Part shown: positions 16,405 to 25,371 of the stretch, one piece after another
Layout of the letters: each line of letters opens with the position of its first letter
How positions within the stretch are numbered: the stretch's first letter is position 1
DNA from: Rhodocyclaceae bacterium UBA1310
GTDB lineage: Bacteria; Pseudomonadota; Gammaproteobacteria; Burkholderiales; Rhodocyclaceae
Direction of reading: 5' to 3'
Length of the DNA: 64,000 nt
NCBI GenBank assembly: GCA_002307175.1
Contig: DBTS01000064.1
Location: 1-64,000, forward strand
Position numbers and translations under genes: made by a program
The notes under the pieces: model-generated
Database searches by the model: none
What the model saw: only the letters and a program-made list of their open reading frames with translations
What the model was told of the DNA's origin: nothing

Positions 16405-18362
16405 GGCCTGAATTGTTGCACGGCTCGGCGGAATGCCGCCAGCCCCGCAGCGCTTTCGCTGCCCGGCGGTCCATAGCGCAAGCGTGCGAATTCTTCGGCC
16501 AGAGCGAGGATTGTTGGGGCTTGCGCAGGCATTGCCAAAGCAGCACGGCGGGCAAAATCCGCAGGGCCTTCCCAGGGGGCACGCCGTACCCCACGCCGGG
16601 CCAGACGCCGGCAGAAGAGGCGCCAGCTGCGGTCCAGCGCATCGCCACGTGGCCCCCGCGGCCACAGGCGCCAGGTCAGCCATGCCAGCCACAGCGCCAC
16701 AAAACTGCCGAGCAGGCTGGTGAGCGTCTGCCAGTCAGCGTTCTGCACGCCAAGCTGGCTGAGAAGCTCAGTCTGGCGTTTGGCGTTGTAGCCCAGCACC
16801 CACTGGTTCCAGGTGTTCGAGAGCGCTTCCATGCGATAGCGAAGGTTGCGCACAAAAGCGTTGTCCTGACGCAACATCAGGGGCATCTGGGTGTCGCCCA
16901 CAGCGTTGGCGAGGCCATCCGCAATACGCCGTGGCGCGCTGAGTGCTGTGGGGTCTACACGCACCCAACCCTGGCCTTCGAGCCAGACTTCAGACCATGC
17001 ATGGGCTTCGGACTGACGCACCACCAGCGTACCGTCAAGCGGATTGAATTCACCACCCTGATAGCCGGTGACTACGCGTGCCGGCACGCCGGCTGCGCGC
17101 ATGAGAATGGTAAAGGCGCTGGAGAAGTGCTCGCAAAACCCCTTTTTGTTGTCGAACAGGAATTCATCAGCAGCATGCTGACCGGCAATCGGCGGGCTCA
17201 GCGTGTAGGCCAGGCCATCTCCGCGCATGAAACGAATGGCGGCCTGCACACGCTCTGCCGGAGTGGCGTTTTCCTCATGCAGCCTCTGACCAAGTGCCAC
17301 CGTGCGCGGATTGCTGCCCTGGGGCAGGCGCAGTGCGGTAGCCCGGATGAACTTGAGTTCATCCAGCCCCACCCTTGTTTGCGGGTAGGAAGTCAGGTGG
17401 TAACGGATACGTGCCTGCACGGGATTGCGTGTCAGCAGATTGAGGTCTTCACCATACTGGGCGTTCTCTGCCTTGGGGCCCGGGTAATCCAGCGCCAGCA
17501 ACCAGTTGTGCTTATGCGGCTCCAGCGTCATCGAGTAGGAATAGGCCGGCCCATCGACAGAGTAGTGCGGCTCAGGCCGCATCGGGTTATGGCGCTGGTG
17601 CCAGGTGCGCCCATCGAAATCCGTGAGCACCGGGCCACGCCAGTAGCGTAGCTGCGGTGGGGGTGGCTTCCCCTCAAACTCCACGCGAAAGGCTACCTCA
17701 CCCGAGACAATCAGATTGGCGATGGAGCCTGGCTCCATATCATCCGACAGGCCGGTTGAAGAACTCAGGGAATCCAGCGGCATTCCCCACAGCGGCCCCT
17801 CGATACGCGGGAAGAGCACAAACAGCAGCACCATCAGAGGCACCGCCCCCAGCAACAGCGCGCGCGTCTGCCGCGCTGCCGTGCGCACAGATAGCATCGG
17901 CTGCTCCAGCTTGGCCGAGGTCATGATGATGAAGCCTGCACACACCAGCACGAACACTGCCACGAGCGGCGACTGCTCGTTAAGGAATTGCCCGGTAAGC
18001 ATGAAGCAGCACAGCATGATCACCACGCGCGCATCGCGCCGCGTATTGGCTTCCAGCAGCTTGAGCGGCAGCAGCCAGGTGAGCAGCGCTAGTCCGGCCT
18101 CCTTGCCCACCACCGTATGATAGGTGTTGAGTACAAAAGCCACGCCGAGCACCGCTGCCAGCCCCATGATGAGCCGTGAAGGCACGGCCTTGTTGCGCCA
18201 GTTGCCCCAGGCACGCGCGGCGAGCAGCACAGGCACGGCAATCTGCATGAGCACAGGTAGCGTTGGAATGAAGGGCGCGAGCCCCAGCAGGGCGGTAGCG
18301 AGCAGGCACCACACCTGCGCGGCCTGCAAGGGCGGGCTGGGTTGTTTGCGCGCCTTAGCCAT
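16401..18362 (-). CDS. TgpA-type transmembrane transglutaminase (DUF3488/transglutaminase-like)
   Basis: 653 residues. The N-terminal third holds several transmembrane helices (DUF3488 region), then a periplasmic transglutaminase core with the Cys-His-Asp triad in KKGFCEHFSSAF, SEAHAWSEVW and VRVDPTALS. A further membrane helix and a short DUF4129-like tail near 560-650 complete it. TgpA is essential in Pseudomonas aeruginosa and sits in the same MoxR-DUF58-TgpA operon; its substrate is unknown. The start overlaps the DUF58 gene by 8 nt. Confidence 0.88.
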   Translation of the reverse strand: MAKARKQPSPPLQAAQVWCLLATALLGLAPFIPTLPVLMQIAVPVLLAARAWGNWRNKAVPSRLIMGLAAVLGVAFVLNTYHTVVGKEAGLALLTWLLPLKLLEANTRRDARVVIMLCCFMLTGQFLNEQSPLVAVFVLVCAGFIIMTSAKLEQPMLSVRTAARQTRALLLGAVPLMVLLFVLFPRIEGPLWGMPLDSLSSSTGLSDDMEPGSIANLIVSGEVAFRVEFEGKPPPPQLRYWRGPVLTDFDGRTWHQRHNPMRPEPHYSVDGPAYSYSMTLEPHKHNWLLALDYPGPKAENAQYGEDLNLLTRNPVQARIRYHLTSYPQTRVGLDELKFIRATALRLPQGSNPRTVALGQRLHEENATPAERVQAAIRFMRGDGLAYTLSPPIAGQHAADEFLFDNKKGFCEHFSSAFTILMRAAGVPARVVTGYQGGEFNPLDGTLVVRQSEAHAWSEVWLEGQGWVRVDPTALSAPRRIADGLANAVGDTQMPLMLRQDNAFVRNLRYRMEALSNTWNQWVLGYNAKRQTELLSQLGVQNADWQTLTSLLGSFVALWLAWLTWRLWPRGPRGDALDRSWRLFCRRLARRGVRRAPWEGPADFARRAALAMPAQAPTILALAEEFARLRYGPPGSESAAGLAAFRRAVQQFRP

Positions 18363-19344
18363 GTGGCAAGCCCTCCAGACCGTACAGCGCGAGCTGGCGC
18401 AGGCATTCCTGATAATGGGCCGGATCGTGCCCCGGCCCGATCTGCCCGCCGGGCAGGATCAAAGTGATGCGCAGCCCTGCCGTGCGCGATTCCAGCACCC
18501 ACTGGGTAAGTTGCGAGAGGCGCGCCTCGGTATCCATCCCGTTTGGCAGGGAGAACCAGTCCAGCGTGCAGCCGGTGCCCATGCCGCTGGCGAACATCTT
18601 GGTGTACATCCCCTGGCCGCTGGCAAGCTGCTTCCAGGCAACGTGACGCAAGGAATCGCCGGGTTGATAGGCGCGCAGCCCGGCAAAATCATCGTGCCCC
18701 GGTGCCGTGCCGGTGACGCCTTCGGCGCTGGCACCGGTTTGCGCCGGCAGGGGTAGCTTGCCCAGCGGCGCGGGGTAGACCAGCAATGGTGCATCGGGGG
18801 CGATGTAGCTCCAGGCCCGAATCCAGCCCAGCGGCTGACGTGTCTCGATCACGCACATGCCCGGCTGCATCCAGCCCCGGTGGGGGCAGGGCAGGCTCAG
18901 GGTGAGCTGCGTCGTGGTGCGTGGCAACACGTCGGCAAGCAGTTGGGCATGCCCCTCCGTGTCCCCAATGCGCACGGCCGGACGCAACGTCTCCTGATGG
19001 TTGGCAAGGCTTACGACCCACTGTGCCCGCGTGCCGGCAAAGGTTTCGCCCCCCCCCAGCAGGCTGATCTGCAGGCCGGTGAGCGTGCGCCAGGAATGCA
19101 GGATATGCACCACACCCACGCTGCCAAGAAAGAAGGTCAGCCCGAAGCCCAGCGAGAGTGCATAGTTGATGGCCCCAATGAACATCAGCAGCAGGGTGCC
19201 GAAGATCGCAAACCCGGTGCCTGTGGGGAATACGTAGACGCGCGCCTGCCGCAGCGTGACAGGTTGCGGCTCCGGGCTTTTGCCACGCAGCGCCCACAGG
19301 CGCAGGCGTGTACGCAGGCGGGCGTAAAGGCTGGCGAAGCTCAC
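18355..19344 (-). CDS. DUF58 domain protein (MoxR-associated membrane protein)
   Basis: 329 residues with two membrane helices near 45-85 (FAIFGTLLLMFIGAINYALS and GLTFFLGSVGVVHILHSW), then a beta-rich domain and the DUF58 signature DDFAGLRAYQPGDSLRHVAW near 235-255. DUF58 proteins have a vWA-like fold and work with MoxR ATPases, probably in envelope protein assembly or stress. The gene overlaps both neighbours by 4 to 8 nt, which supports one functional unit with MoxR, TgpA and MltB. Confidence 0.88.
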   Translation of the reverse strand: MSFASLYARLRTRLRLWALRGKSPEPQPVTLRQARVYVFPTGTGFAIFGTLLLMFIGAINYALSLGFGLTFFLGSVGVVHILHSWRTLTGLQISLLGGGETFAGTRAQWVVSLANHQETLRPAVRIGDTEGHAQLLADVLPRTTTQLTLSLPCPHRGWMQPGMCVIETRQPLGWIRAWSYIAPDAPLLVYPAPLGKLPLPAQTGASAEGVTGTAPGHDDFAGLRAYQPGDSLRHVAWKQLASGQGMYTKMFASGMGTGCTLDWFSLPNGMDTEARLSQLTQWVLESRTAGLRITLILPGGQIGPGHDPAHYQECLRQLALYGLEGLPHG

Positions 19345-20294
19345 GGCAGACGCGTGCTTTCAATGAGGGTACGCACCAGCGCCTCGCCTTGCTGCAAGCC
19401 ATCGGCGGCGGCAATGCGGTGGGCTGCCACAGAAGGCAGAACGGCCTGCACATCCTCGGGGCGCACATGATCGCGCCCGGCGATCAAAGCCCAGGCACGG
19501 GCTGCGCCCAGCAAGGCCAGCCCGGCACGGGGCGACAAGCCCTGACGCACCGCCGGCTGGCTGCGGCTGGCTGCAAGCAGGGCCTGCACATAATCCAGAA
19601 TGCGCTCACTCACGTGTACGGCGGCCACCTGTGCCTGCAGTTGCTCCAGGCGTTTGCTGTCGATGCACGCCCCCAGGGTAGCAAGAATGCTGCGGCGGTC
19701 GCGCCCGGTGAGCAGTTCGCGCTCGGCAGCAGCATCCGGCAACCCCAGTGACAGACGCATCAGAAAACGGTCCAGTTGCGATTCCGGGAGCGGAAAGGTG
19801 CCGATCTGCTGCGAGGGGTTCTGGGTGGCAATCACAAAGAAAGGGGAGGGCAGCGGATAAGTCTTGCCATCCACCGACACCTGCCGCTCTTCCATCGCTT
19901 CAAGCAGTGCGCTCTGGGTTTTGGGCGTGCTGCGGTTGATTTCGTCCGACAGCAGCACCTGTGTAAACAGTGGCCCTTCGTGGAAGCTGAAGCTCTGCCG
20001 GGCCGGATCGAAAATGCTCACGCCAATCAGGTCGGCAGGCAACAGGTCGCTGGTGAACTGCACGCGTTGAAAGTCTAGCCCCAGTGTAATCGCCAGGGCA
20101 TGCGCGAGGGTGGTTTTGCCTACACCGGGCTGGTCCTCAATGAGCAGATGGCCACGGGCAAGCAAGCAGGTCAGCGCCAGCCGCAGGGCTTGGGGCTTGC
20201 CCAACAGAATTTCGCCAAGCTGGGCCAGAATGGCATCAGTGGTACTGCGGGATTCGGTAACTGAAGAAGCTGGAGAAACAGAGATCGCAGGCAT
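19341..20294 (-). CDS. MoxR-family AAA+ ATPase
   Basis: 317 residues. Walker A DQPGVGKTTLAHAL, Walker B LLSDEINRS and sensor ATQNPSQQIGTFPLPESQLD identify the MoxR subgroup of AAA+ chaperone-like ATPases. It is the first gene of the operon MoxR-DUF58-TgpA-MltB and starts at 20294; the promoter should lie between 20295 and 20466 beside the divergent deacetylase gene. MoxR proteins are thought to assemble or activate metal- or vWA-containing complexes. Confidence 0.92.
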   Translation of the reverse strand: MPAISVSPASSVTESRSTTDAILAQLGEILLGKPQALRLALTCLLARGHLLIEDQPGVGKTTLAHALAITLGLDFQRVQFTSDLLPADLIGVSIFDPARQSFSFHEGPLFTQVLLSDEINRSTPKTQSALLEAMEERQVSVDGKTYPLPSPFFVIATQNPSQQIGTFPLPESQLDRFLMRLSLGLPDAAAERELLTGRDRRSILATLGACIDSKRLEQLQAQVAAVHVSERILDYVQALLAASRSQPAVRQGLSPRAGLALLGAARAWALIAGRDHVRPEDVQAVLPSVAAHRIAAADGLQQGEALVRTLIESTRLP

Positions 20295-20466
20295 GGACGA
20301 AGGTTCGGCTGGAAGTAGGGGGTATTTGAGGCTAGTTTACGGCAGATATACCGGAAGGCTCACAAAGTATTTGATGAGTGGGCCTCATAAGAATGTTAAC
20401 CCGGAGCAAGGGACCAGATTCATGGCCCCGCTGCCCTGGGTAAACATTCACACCCGAGGAGACCCG

Positions 20467-21396
20467 ATGAGCCGCACCGCCTTCATCACGCACCCGGACT
20501 GCCTATTGCACCGGGTAGGCAGCATTCACCCTGAATCACCCGACCGCATCACAGAAATCCTTGATCAGCTCACCGGCAGCGGCCTCGATGGCCTGCTGGA
20601 CATGCGTGACGATGTACCGCAGGCGGCGCCCGAGCAGCTCTACCGCGCCCACTCCCCGGCTTATGTGGATGATCTCTTCGAGATTTCCCCGGAAACCGGC
20701 ATCCGCCATCTCGACCCGGATACTGCCATGATGCCGCAGACCCTCAGGGCGGCCTTGCGGGCTGCGGGCGCCGGCATCCACGCCACCGAACTCGTGCTCG
20801 ACGGCAGAATCCACAACGCCTTCTGCGCTGTGCGCCCGCCCGGCCACCATGCCGAGCGCCTGCGCGCCATGGGTTTCTGTTTCTTCAACAACGTGGCGGT
20901 TGCCGCACATCACGCATTGGCGGTCGGCGGGCTGGAGCGCGTCTCCATCATTGATTTCGATGTGCATCACGGCAATGGCACGGAAAACATCTTCATCGCC
21001 GAACCCCGTGTGCAGATGCTGGGCTTCTTCCAGCATCCCCTTTACCCTTATTGTGGTACCAAAGTTGTGGCGCCCAATATCCTCAACTCTGCATTCCCCG
21101 CAGGCACCAGAGGCGACAAGGTGCGCGAACTGCTCACGCATGTGTGGATTCCGGCGCTTGAGCGGCACGCACCCCAGATGATCTTCATTTCCGCCGGTTT
21201 CGATGCACACTATGAGGACGAGATGGCCTCCATGGGCCTTGTCGACGCCGATTACGCCTGGATCACCCGCGAACTGCGGCAGTGGGCCGATGCTCATTGC
21301 GGTGGGCGCATCGTCTCCATGCTCGAAGGCGGCTACAGCCTGCCTGCGCTGGGACGAAGCGCACTGGCCCATATCCGGGCATTGGCGGATATATGA
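20467..21396 (+). CDS. Histone deacetylase-like amidohydrolase (AcuC/AphA superfamily)
   Basis: 309 residues. Zinc and charge-relay motifs of the HDAC family are present: AVRPPGHHAERLRAMGFCFF with the tandem histidines, IIDFDVHHGNGTENIF (Asp-x-His), ISAGFDAHYED and LEGGYSLPAL. Bacterial members deacetylate acetyl-CoA synthetase lysines, acetylpolyamines or other acetylamides; the substrate here is open. A GAGGAGA ribosome-binding site sits just before the ATG at 20467. Divergent from the MoxR operon. Confidence 0.9.
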   Translation: MSRTAFITHPDCLLHRVGSIHPESPDRITEILDQLTGSGLDGLLDMRDDVPQAAPEQLYRAHSPAYVDDLFEISPETGIRHLDPDTAMMPQTLRAALRAAGAGIHATELVLDGRIHNAFCAVRPPGHHAERLRAMGFCFFNNVAVAAHHALAVGGLERVSIIDFDVHHGNGTENIFIAEPRVQMLGFFQHPLYPYCGTKVVAPNILNSAFPAGTRGDKVRELLTHVWIPALERHAPQMIFISAGFDAHYEDEMASMGLVDADYAWITRELRQWADAHCGGRIVSMLEGGYSLPALGRSALAHIRALADI

Positions 21397-21469
21397 GGGG
21401 GCTTGTGCTCAAACTCCGAATGTTCGCTGCTTCCCGTCAATATCTCACAGCGGGGATCTCACGACTGGT

Positions 21470-21955
21470 TCAGGTCGGCAGCCCGATTCGTGCGGTGGCA
21501 GGTTGCCTGGCGTCAGTACTATTGATTTCGTATGTATGCGTTACGTAGGCACTTCCATAGACCGTCAATTGCCAGCCGTAGCCCTGGCGCAGAAATAGAC
21601 GGTTACCTTTGTGGCTGGCGTAGCGCAAGGTGCAATCTGGACGCCGCGGTACAGTGAGGCCACAGACATTGGCAAGTGCCTTGATTTTCTGCGGCGTAAT
21701 GAGGCAATCACTGTCGTGTAAATGAATCCAGGCTGTCATGGCAAGCATATTTTGCGCTGGTGTCCCGCTACTATGACAAGCGGCGAAAGAGGCCAGGCCC
21801 GCCAGAGGCAGTGTTTGTTTCCCGCCAGAGAGATCACTCTCGGTGGCGTTGGCCAGCATCTGAAAGGCCAGTGGGCGGATCGATTCATCAAGTTGCCTGA
21901 CGATCAAGTCGATTTTCTTGATCTTTCGTACAGCAGTATCGAATTCTATATTCAT
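21470..21955 (-). CDS. Uncharacterised protein downstream of a TetR regulator
   Basis: 161 residues, mostly soluble. The only notable block is LHDSDCLITPQKIKALANVC and YASHKGNRLFLRQGYGWQLT near the C-terminus; no family is recognised. The start at 21955 is 24 nt after the TetR stop, so the two are likely co-transcribed. Function unknown. Confidence 0.5.
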   Translation of the reverse strand: MNIEFDTAVRKIKKIDLIVRQLDESIRPLAFQMLANATESDLSGGKQTLPLAGLASFAACHSSGTPAQNMLAMTAWIHLHDSDCLITPQKIKALANVCGLTVPRRPDCTLRYASHKGNRLFLRQGYGWQLTVYGSAYVTHTYEINSTDARQPATARIGLPT

Positions 21956-21979
21956 GAAGCATGCTCCGGGAGTTGTGTG

Positions 21980-22597
21980 TCAGGCAGCTTGAGCACCACG
22001 CGGTTGATAACCGTACAGAAAGACTTCTACTGCACCTTGTACGGCCTGTTTTACGGCTGTGTCTGTCACCTTTGTCTCGGCAGCAAGGTTCTCATTGAGA
22101 GCGATGCTGTCAAGCAGCGCCTTGAAGTGTATGGCGAGAGTCTTTGGCGCTGCATGACGGATGCTCTGATGAAAAACCAGTCCTTCGAAGGTCCAGGCCA
22201 TGGTGTTGAGGGTCCGGGTGTGGCTGAGGTCATGATAGACAAGTGCCAACTCCTTCTGGCGTGGGCTTTCTGCGTGCACAAGTTGGTTCAGCCGCCTGAC
22301 ATCCGGGTCCCAGGCTAGCGACAGGTAGGCGGTAGCCATGTCACACAAGGTAGAATTGATGTCCTCGACATTCACCCGGGCATCGACGAGGCGTGAAAAC
22401 TTTTCCTTTCCGGTTTCCAGCACAAAGGCACGGAAAACGGCCTCTTTGGAGGCGAAATAGTTGTATAACGTGGTTTTCGATCCTCCTGCAGTAGTGGCTA
22501 TCATATGCATGCTGACTTTGGCATAGCCATGTGTGAAGAATAACTGGCGGGCGGTATCGATGTATTTTTGCTGGCGGTCTAGTGGCTTGATGCGCAT
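21980..22597 (-). CDS. TetR/AcrR-family transcriptional regulator
   Basis: 205 residues with the TetR helix-turn-helix at 10-60: YIDTARQLFFTHGYAKVSMH then TTAGGSKTTLYNYFASKEAV. The C-terminal half resembles the TetR_C AefR-like class (MAWTFEGLVFHQSIRHAAPK). The ATG at 22597 follows a GAAGGAGA ribosome-binding site; an in-frame extension to 22630 is less likely. It lies 86 nt downstream of the universal stress gene on the same strand, so it may share the pump operon transcript or control nearby genes. Confidence 0.85.
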   Translation of the reverse strand: MRIKPLDRQQKYIDTARQLFFTHGYAKVSMHMIATTAGGSKTTLYNYFASKEAVFRAFVLETGKEKFSRLVDARVNVEDINSTLCDMATAYLSLAWDPDVRRLNQLVHAESPRQKELALVYHDLSHTRTLNTMAWTFEGLVFHQSIRHAAPKTLAIHFKALLDSIALNENLAAETKVTDTAVKQAVQGAVEVFLYGYQPRGAQAA

Positions 22598-22683
22598 GTT
22601 TTCTCCTTCAGATGAGTGCAGTGAGACCACTCAGGCTGCACACCATACGATTTCATTTTGGGAGGATGTCTGACCACTCCAGC

Positions 22684-23514
22684 CTAGCGCGAGACAAACA
22701 GGGGAAGATATTCCGTTTCAAGAATCTTCCCAACGACTGTTTCGTCCCGGCTGTCGTATTGCCCAGGGCGGTCGCTAGCTGCGTAGACGATCAGATCCGT
22801 GTTGGTTCCAACTGCATGCTCCAGCACGCTGTCGGCCAATTCTTCCGGACTTCTGCCGAGGCTGAAGGAATCAACGTGCACGCCGTGCCCACGGAGGTAT
22901 TCGGTCATGTCTGAGACTGTGCCCCCCTCAGGCTGCCGGCTGAGAGCATCCGGATCAGTGATCAGCACGTCGATGGTCTGGGCCGTGATCAGGAGTGGCA
23001 AGGCATCTGCCACGGTACGCCGGGCGAAGCGTCCGGAGTTCCACACCAAAGCAATCTTCCAGCCTATCGTGCTGCCCTGCCAGGCATCCGGAATCACCAG
23101 CAGTGGCAGACCGATCTGGGCCAGCAGGTCCTGAAGCTTCCAATCCCGAGGCAAACCGACCACAGGATTGGCCACCACGACGAGGTCACAGTACACCGCG
23201 AGCAGCGCGCCTCCCTGATTGGCAGCGACCGGCGAGATCACGCGGAATTCTGTGCTCACGCTATAGCGTGTGCCCATCAGCCAAAGCGCCTCGCCAGCGT
23301 CCTGCAACTGGGTAGCCTGGCGCGGTTCCAGCTCATCGAATACTTTGTGGATCGAGTCGCCACGCACGAAGGCATTTTCCGGCATGCCGGCGTTAGGCGG
23401 CGCGACACAGATGCCGATAAGACGCGCCTCCTGTTCGCCGGCCAACCGTGCAGCACTCTCCAGCACGCGGCGACCCGCCGGCGTGGCATCAAAAAATACG
23501 GCGATGTTCTTCAT
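22684..23514 (-). CDS. Universal stress protein (UspA-like, probably tandem)
   Basis: 276 residues. The N-terminal half is a Usp fold (MKNIAVFFDATPAGRRVLES and a second strand ARLIGICVAPP). A second Usp-like half ends in TNTDLIVYAASDRPGQYDSR and ILETEYLPLFVSR. The usual ATP-binding G-2x-G-9x-G-S/T motif is not clear, so it may not bind ATP. GAGGAG precedes the ATG at 23514. It starts 19 nt after the outer-membrane channel gene, which suggests it is the last gene of the efflux operon. Confidence 0.8.
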   Translation of the reverse strand: MKNIAVFFDATPAGRRVLESAARLAGEQEARLIGICVAPPNAGMPENAFVRGDSIHKVFDELEPRQATQLQDAGEALWLMGTRYSVSTEFRVISPVAANQGGALLAVYCDLVVVANPVVGLPRDWKLQDLLAQIGLPLLVIPDAWQGSTIGWKIALVWNSGRFARRTVADALPLLITAQTIDVLITDPDALSRQPEGGTVSDMTEYLRGHGVHVDSFSLGRSPEELADSVLEHAVGTNTDLIVYAASDRPGQYDSRDETVVGKILETEYLPLFVSR

Positions 23515-23533
23515 GGCAGCTCCTCGAAGACGT

Positions 23534-25072
23534 TCAGCGGGAAGGGGATGACTGCCCTGAGTAGGCGGTAACGCTGTCCGTGCTGCCGGCGCGCGTCTGC
23601 CAACCGCCACCGAGCGTCTGGTAAAGCGTCACGATGCTGGTCTGTTGCGAGAGTTGGGTGCTGATCACTGATTGCTGGGCGGTGTTGAGCGTGCGTTGCG
23701 CATCGAGCACATCCAGATGGCTGGCAACCCCATTGTCGTAGCGGAACTTCACCAGATCGTAGGCGGCCTGGGCGGCCTGGGTGCGCCTGTCCTGAGCCTT
23801 GTACTGATCGTCGATCACCGCACGCTGGGCCAGGGCATCGGCCACTTCGCGGAAGGCTGTCTGGATAGACTTCTCGTACTGGGCGACGTAGATGTCGCGG
23901 GAGATCTTCGCCACATCGAGTTCAGCGCTCAGCTCGCCACCGTTAAAGATCGGAACGTTGATCTGCGGGGCAAAGCTCCAGGTGTTGTTGCCCCGATCAA
24001 ACAGGCTGGTGAGCCCGGGGCTTTGGCGACCGATGCTGGTGGTCAGGCTGATGCTCGGGAAGAAGGCGGCACGCGCCGCGCCGATGTTGGCATTGGCAGC
24101 CTTCAGTGTGTGCTCGGCGGAGAGGATGTCCGGGCGGTTCTGTAGCAGATTCGAAGGAAGATCAGCTGGAATGTCGTGGACGGCCAGCATATTTGCGAGT
24201 GCGCCCGGCACCGGCAGGTCTTCGGCGGGCAGTTGTTTGCCAACCAGCAGTTCCAGCGCATTGCGGGCAGTGGCGACATTTGCGTCGGCAGTGAGAGCAT
24301 CGGCGCGGGCTGATTCAAGCTCTTCCTCGGTCTGCTTGAGATCAACCTGCGAGGCATTCCCCACCTGGGCGCGCAAGGTCTGCAGATCGTAGGAATCCTG
24401 GCGTGTCTGCAAGGTATCGTGGGCAAGCTTCTGCAGATCCATGTCGGCAGCCAGCGTCAGATACGCGTTGGCCACCTCCGAGATCAGGCTGATATGGGTG
24501 GCGCGCCGCGTTTCCTCGGTGGCCAGATAGGTTTCCAGTGCCTGATCCTTAAGGCTGCGCACACGTCCGAAGAGATCCAGTTCGTAGGCACTGATGCCCA
24601 CGCCAAGGGTGGCTTCGCGGCCTATGTACTCAGAGCCACTGGAAGACACCGACTGCGGCACGCGGGAGGCACTGTAACTGCCGGTGGCACTCACGTGCGG
24701 CACGAGCGCCGCGCGCTGGATGCGATACTGGGCACGGGCCTGTTCGATGTTGAGCACGGCCACGCGCAAGTCACGGTTGTTGTCGAGTGCAAGCTGGATC
24801 GTTTCACGCAGCTTGGCGTCGGCAAACAGGTCCTGCCACGGCGTTTGTACGGCAGATTGGCTATCTTCCGCAGCCGCTGTTTTGCTATTGGCGCTCGGGC
24901 TGGCGGGCCATTGCTGAGCCACCGGAGAGTCCGGACGCTGGTAGGTGGGCTGCAGCGTGCAGCCGGTCAGTAGCGCCAGCAGCAAGCTGCCAACGAGTGG
25001 AACAAGGCGCGGTGCCAGTACCGCACCCGAAGCGCGCGCGGTTTGCGCGGAGGAAAGAAATGTAGTCATCAT
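23534..25072 (-). CDS. Outer-membrane channel lipoprotein of RND pump (OprM/NodT family)
   Basis: 512 residues. A lipoprotein signal (SLLLALLTGCTLQPTYQRPD, lipobox LTGC) precedes two outer-membrane efflux repeats: DLRVAVLNIEQARAQYRIQR and ISAYELDLFGRVRSLKDQAL, then LLQNRPDILSAEHTLKAANA and INVPIFNGGELSAELDVAKI. Together with the RND transporter and adaptor upstream it forms a tripartite drug or solvent pump. The M-M start at 25072 gives the signal peptide; the longer frame to 25375 overlaps structured noncoding DNA and is rejected. Confidence 0.9.
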   Translation of the reverse strand: MMTTFLSSAQTARASGAVLAPRLVPLVGSLLLALLTGCTLQPTYQRPDSPVAQQWPASPSANSKTAAAEDSQSAVQTPWQDLFADAKLRETIQLALDNNRDLRVAVLNIEQARAQYRIQRAALVPHVSATGSYSASRVPQSVSSSGSEYIGREATLGVGISAYELDLFGRVRSLKDQALETYLATEETRRATHISLISEVANAYLTLAADMDLQKLAHDTLQTRQDSYDLQTLRAQVGNASQVDLKQTEEELESARADALTADANVATARNALELLVGKQLPAEDLPVPGALANMLAVHDIPADLPSNLLQNRPDILSAEHTLKAANANIGAARAAFFPSISLTTSIGRQSPGLTSLFDRGNNTWSFAPQINVPIFNGGELSAELDVAKISRDIYVAQYEKSIQTAFREVADALAQRAVIDDQYKAQDRRTQAAQAAYDLVKFRYDNGVASHLDVLDAQRTLNTAQQSVISTQLSQQTSIVTLYQTLGGGWQTRAGSTDSVTAYSGQSSPSR

Positions 25073-25371
25073 CGCTTGCACCAAGGCAAAGGGTTGATTC
25101 GCGGTCGCGTCATGGCGCACCGCCGCGTGCGACGGGATATCCCCGCCGCACAGCGTGTCAGGTCCGGGGAGGGAGCTGTTGGCCCCCTCCCCGGGGTGGC
25201 AGCCGTTACCGGCCACCGGCAGGCCTGCCCCGTTCTCTCTCTGTCGGGTGTTGGAGAGAGTGGGATATAGGGCAGGTCTGTTCCCGCGACCGGGGGGATG
25301 ATCGCGGGAGAGGATGTGCGGGCAGGGGGAGTTGCCCGGCACATCCAGCGGGAAGAGAAGCATCCCAGGCT
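25073..25371 (-). other. Structured 299-nt intercistronic gap inside the RND operon
   Basis: Tight operons dominate here, but 299 nt separate the RND gene from its channel gene. Visible hairpins: 25164-25194 (CCGGGGAGGG with its complement), 25220-25280 (arms matching at 10 of 11, enclosing a CT/AG-rich stem at about 25233-25261) and 25283-25308 (CCCGCGA with TCGCGGG). No coding sequence fits. It may be an RNA processing, attenuation or stability region, or a decayed repeat. Confidence 0.4.

Noticed and set aside
16353..18756. Long plus-strand open frames antisense to the transglutaminase and DUF58 genes
   Set aside because: The minus-strand genes carry catalytic motifs and overlap each other as an operon; the plus-strand frames have none.
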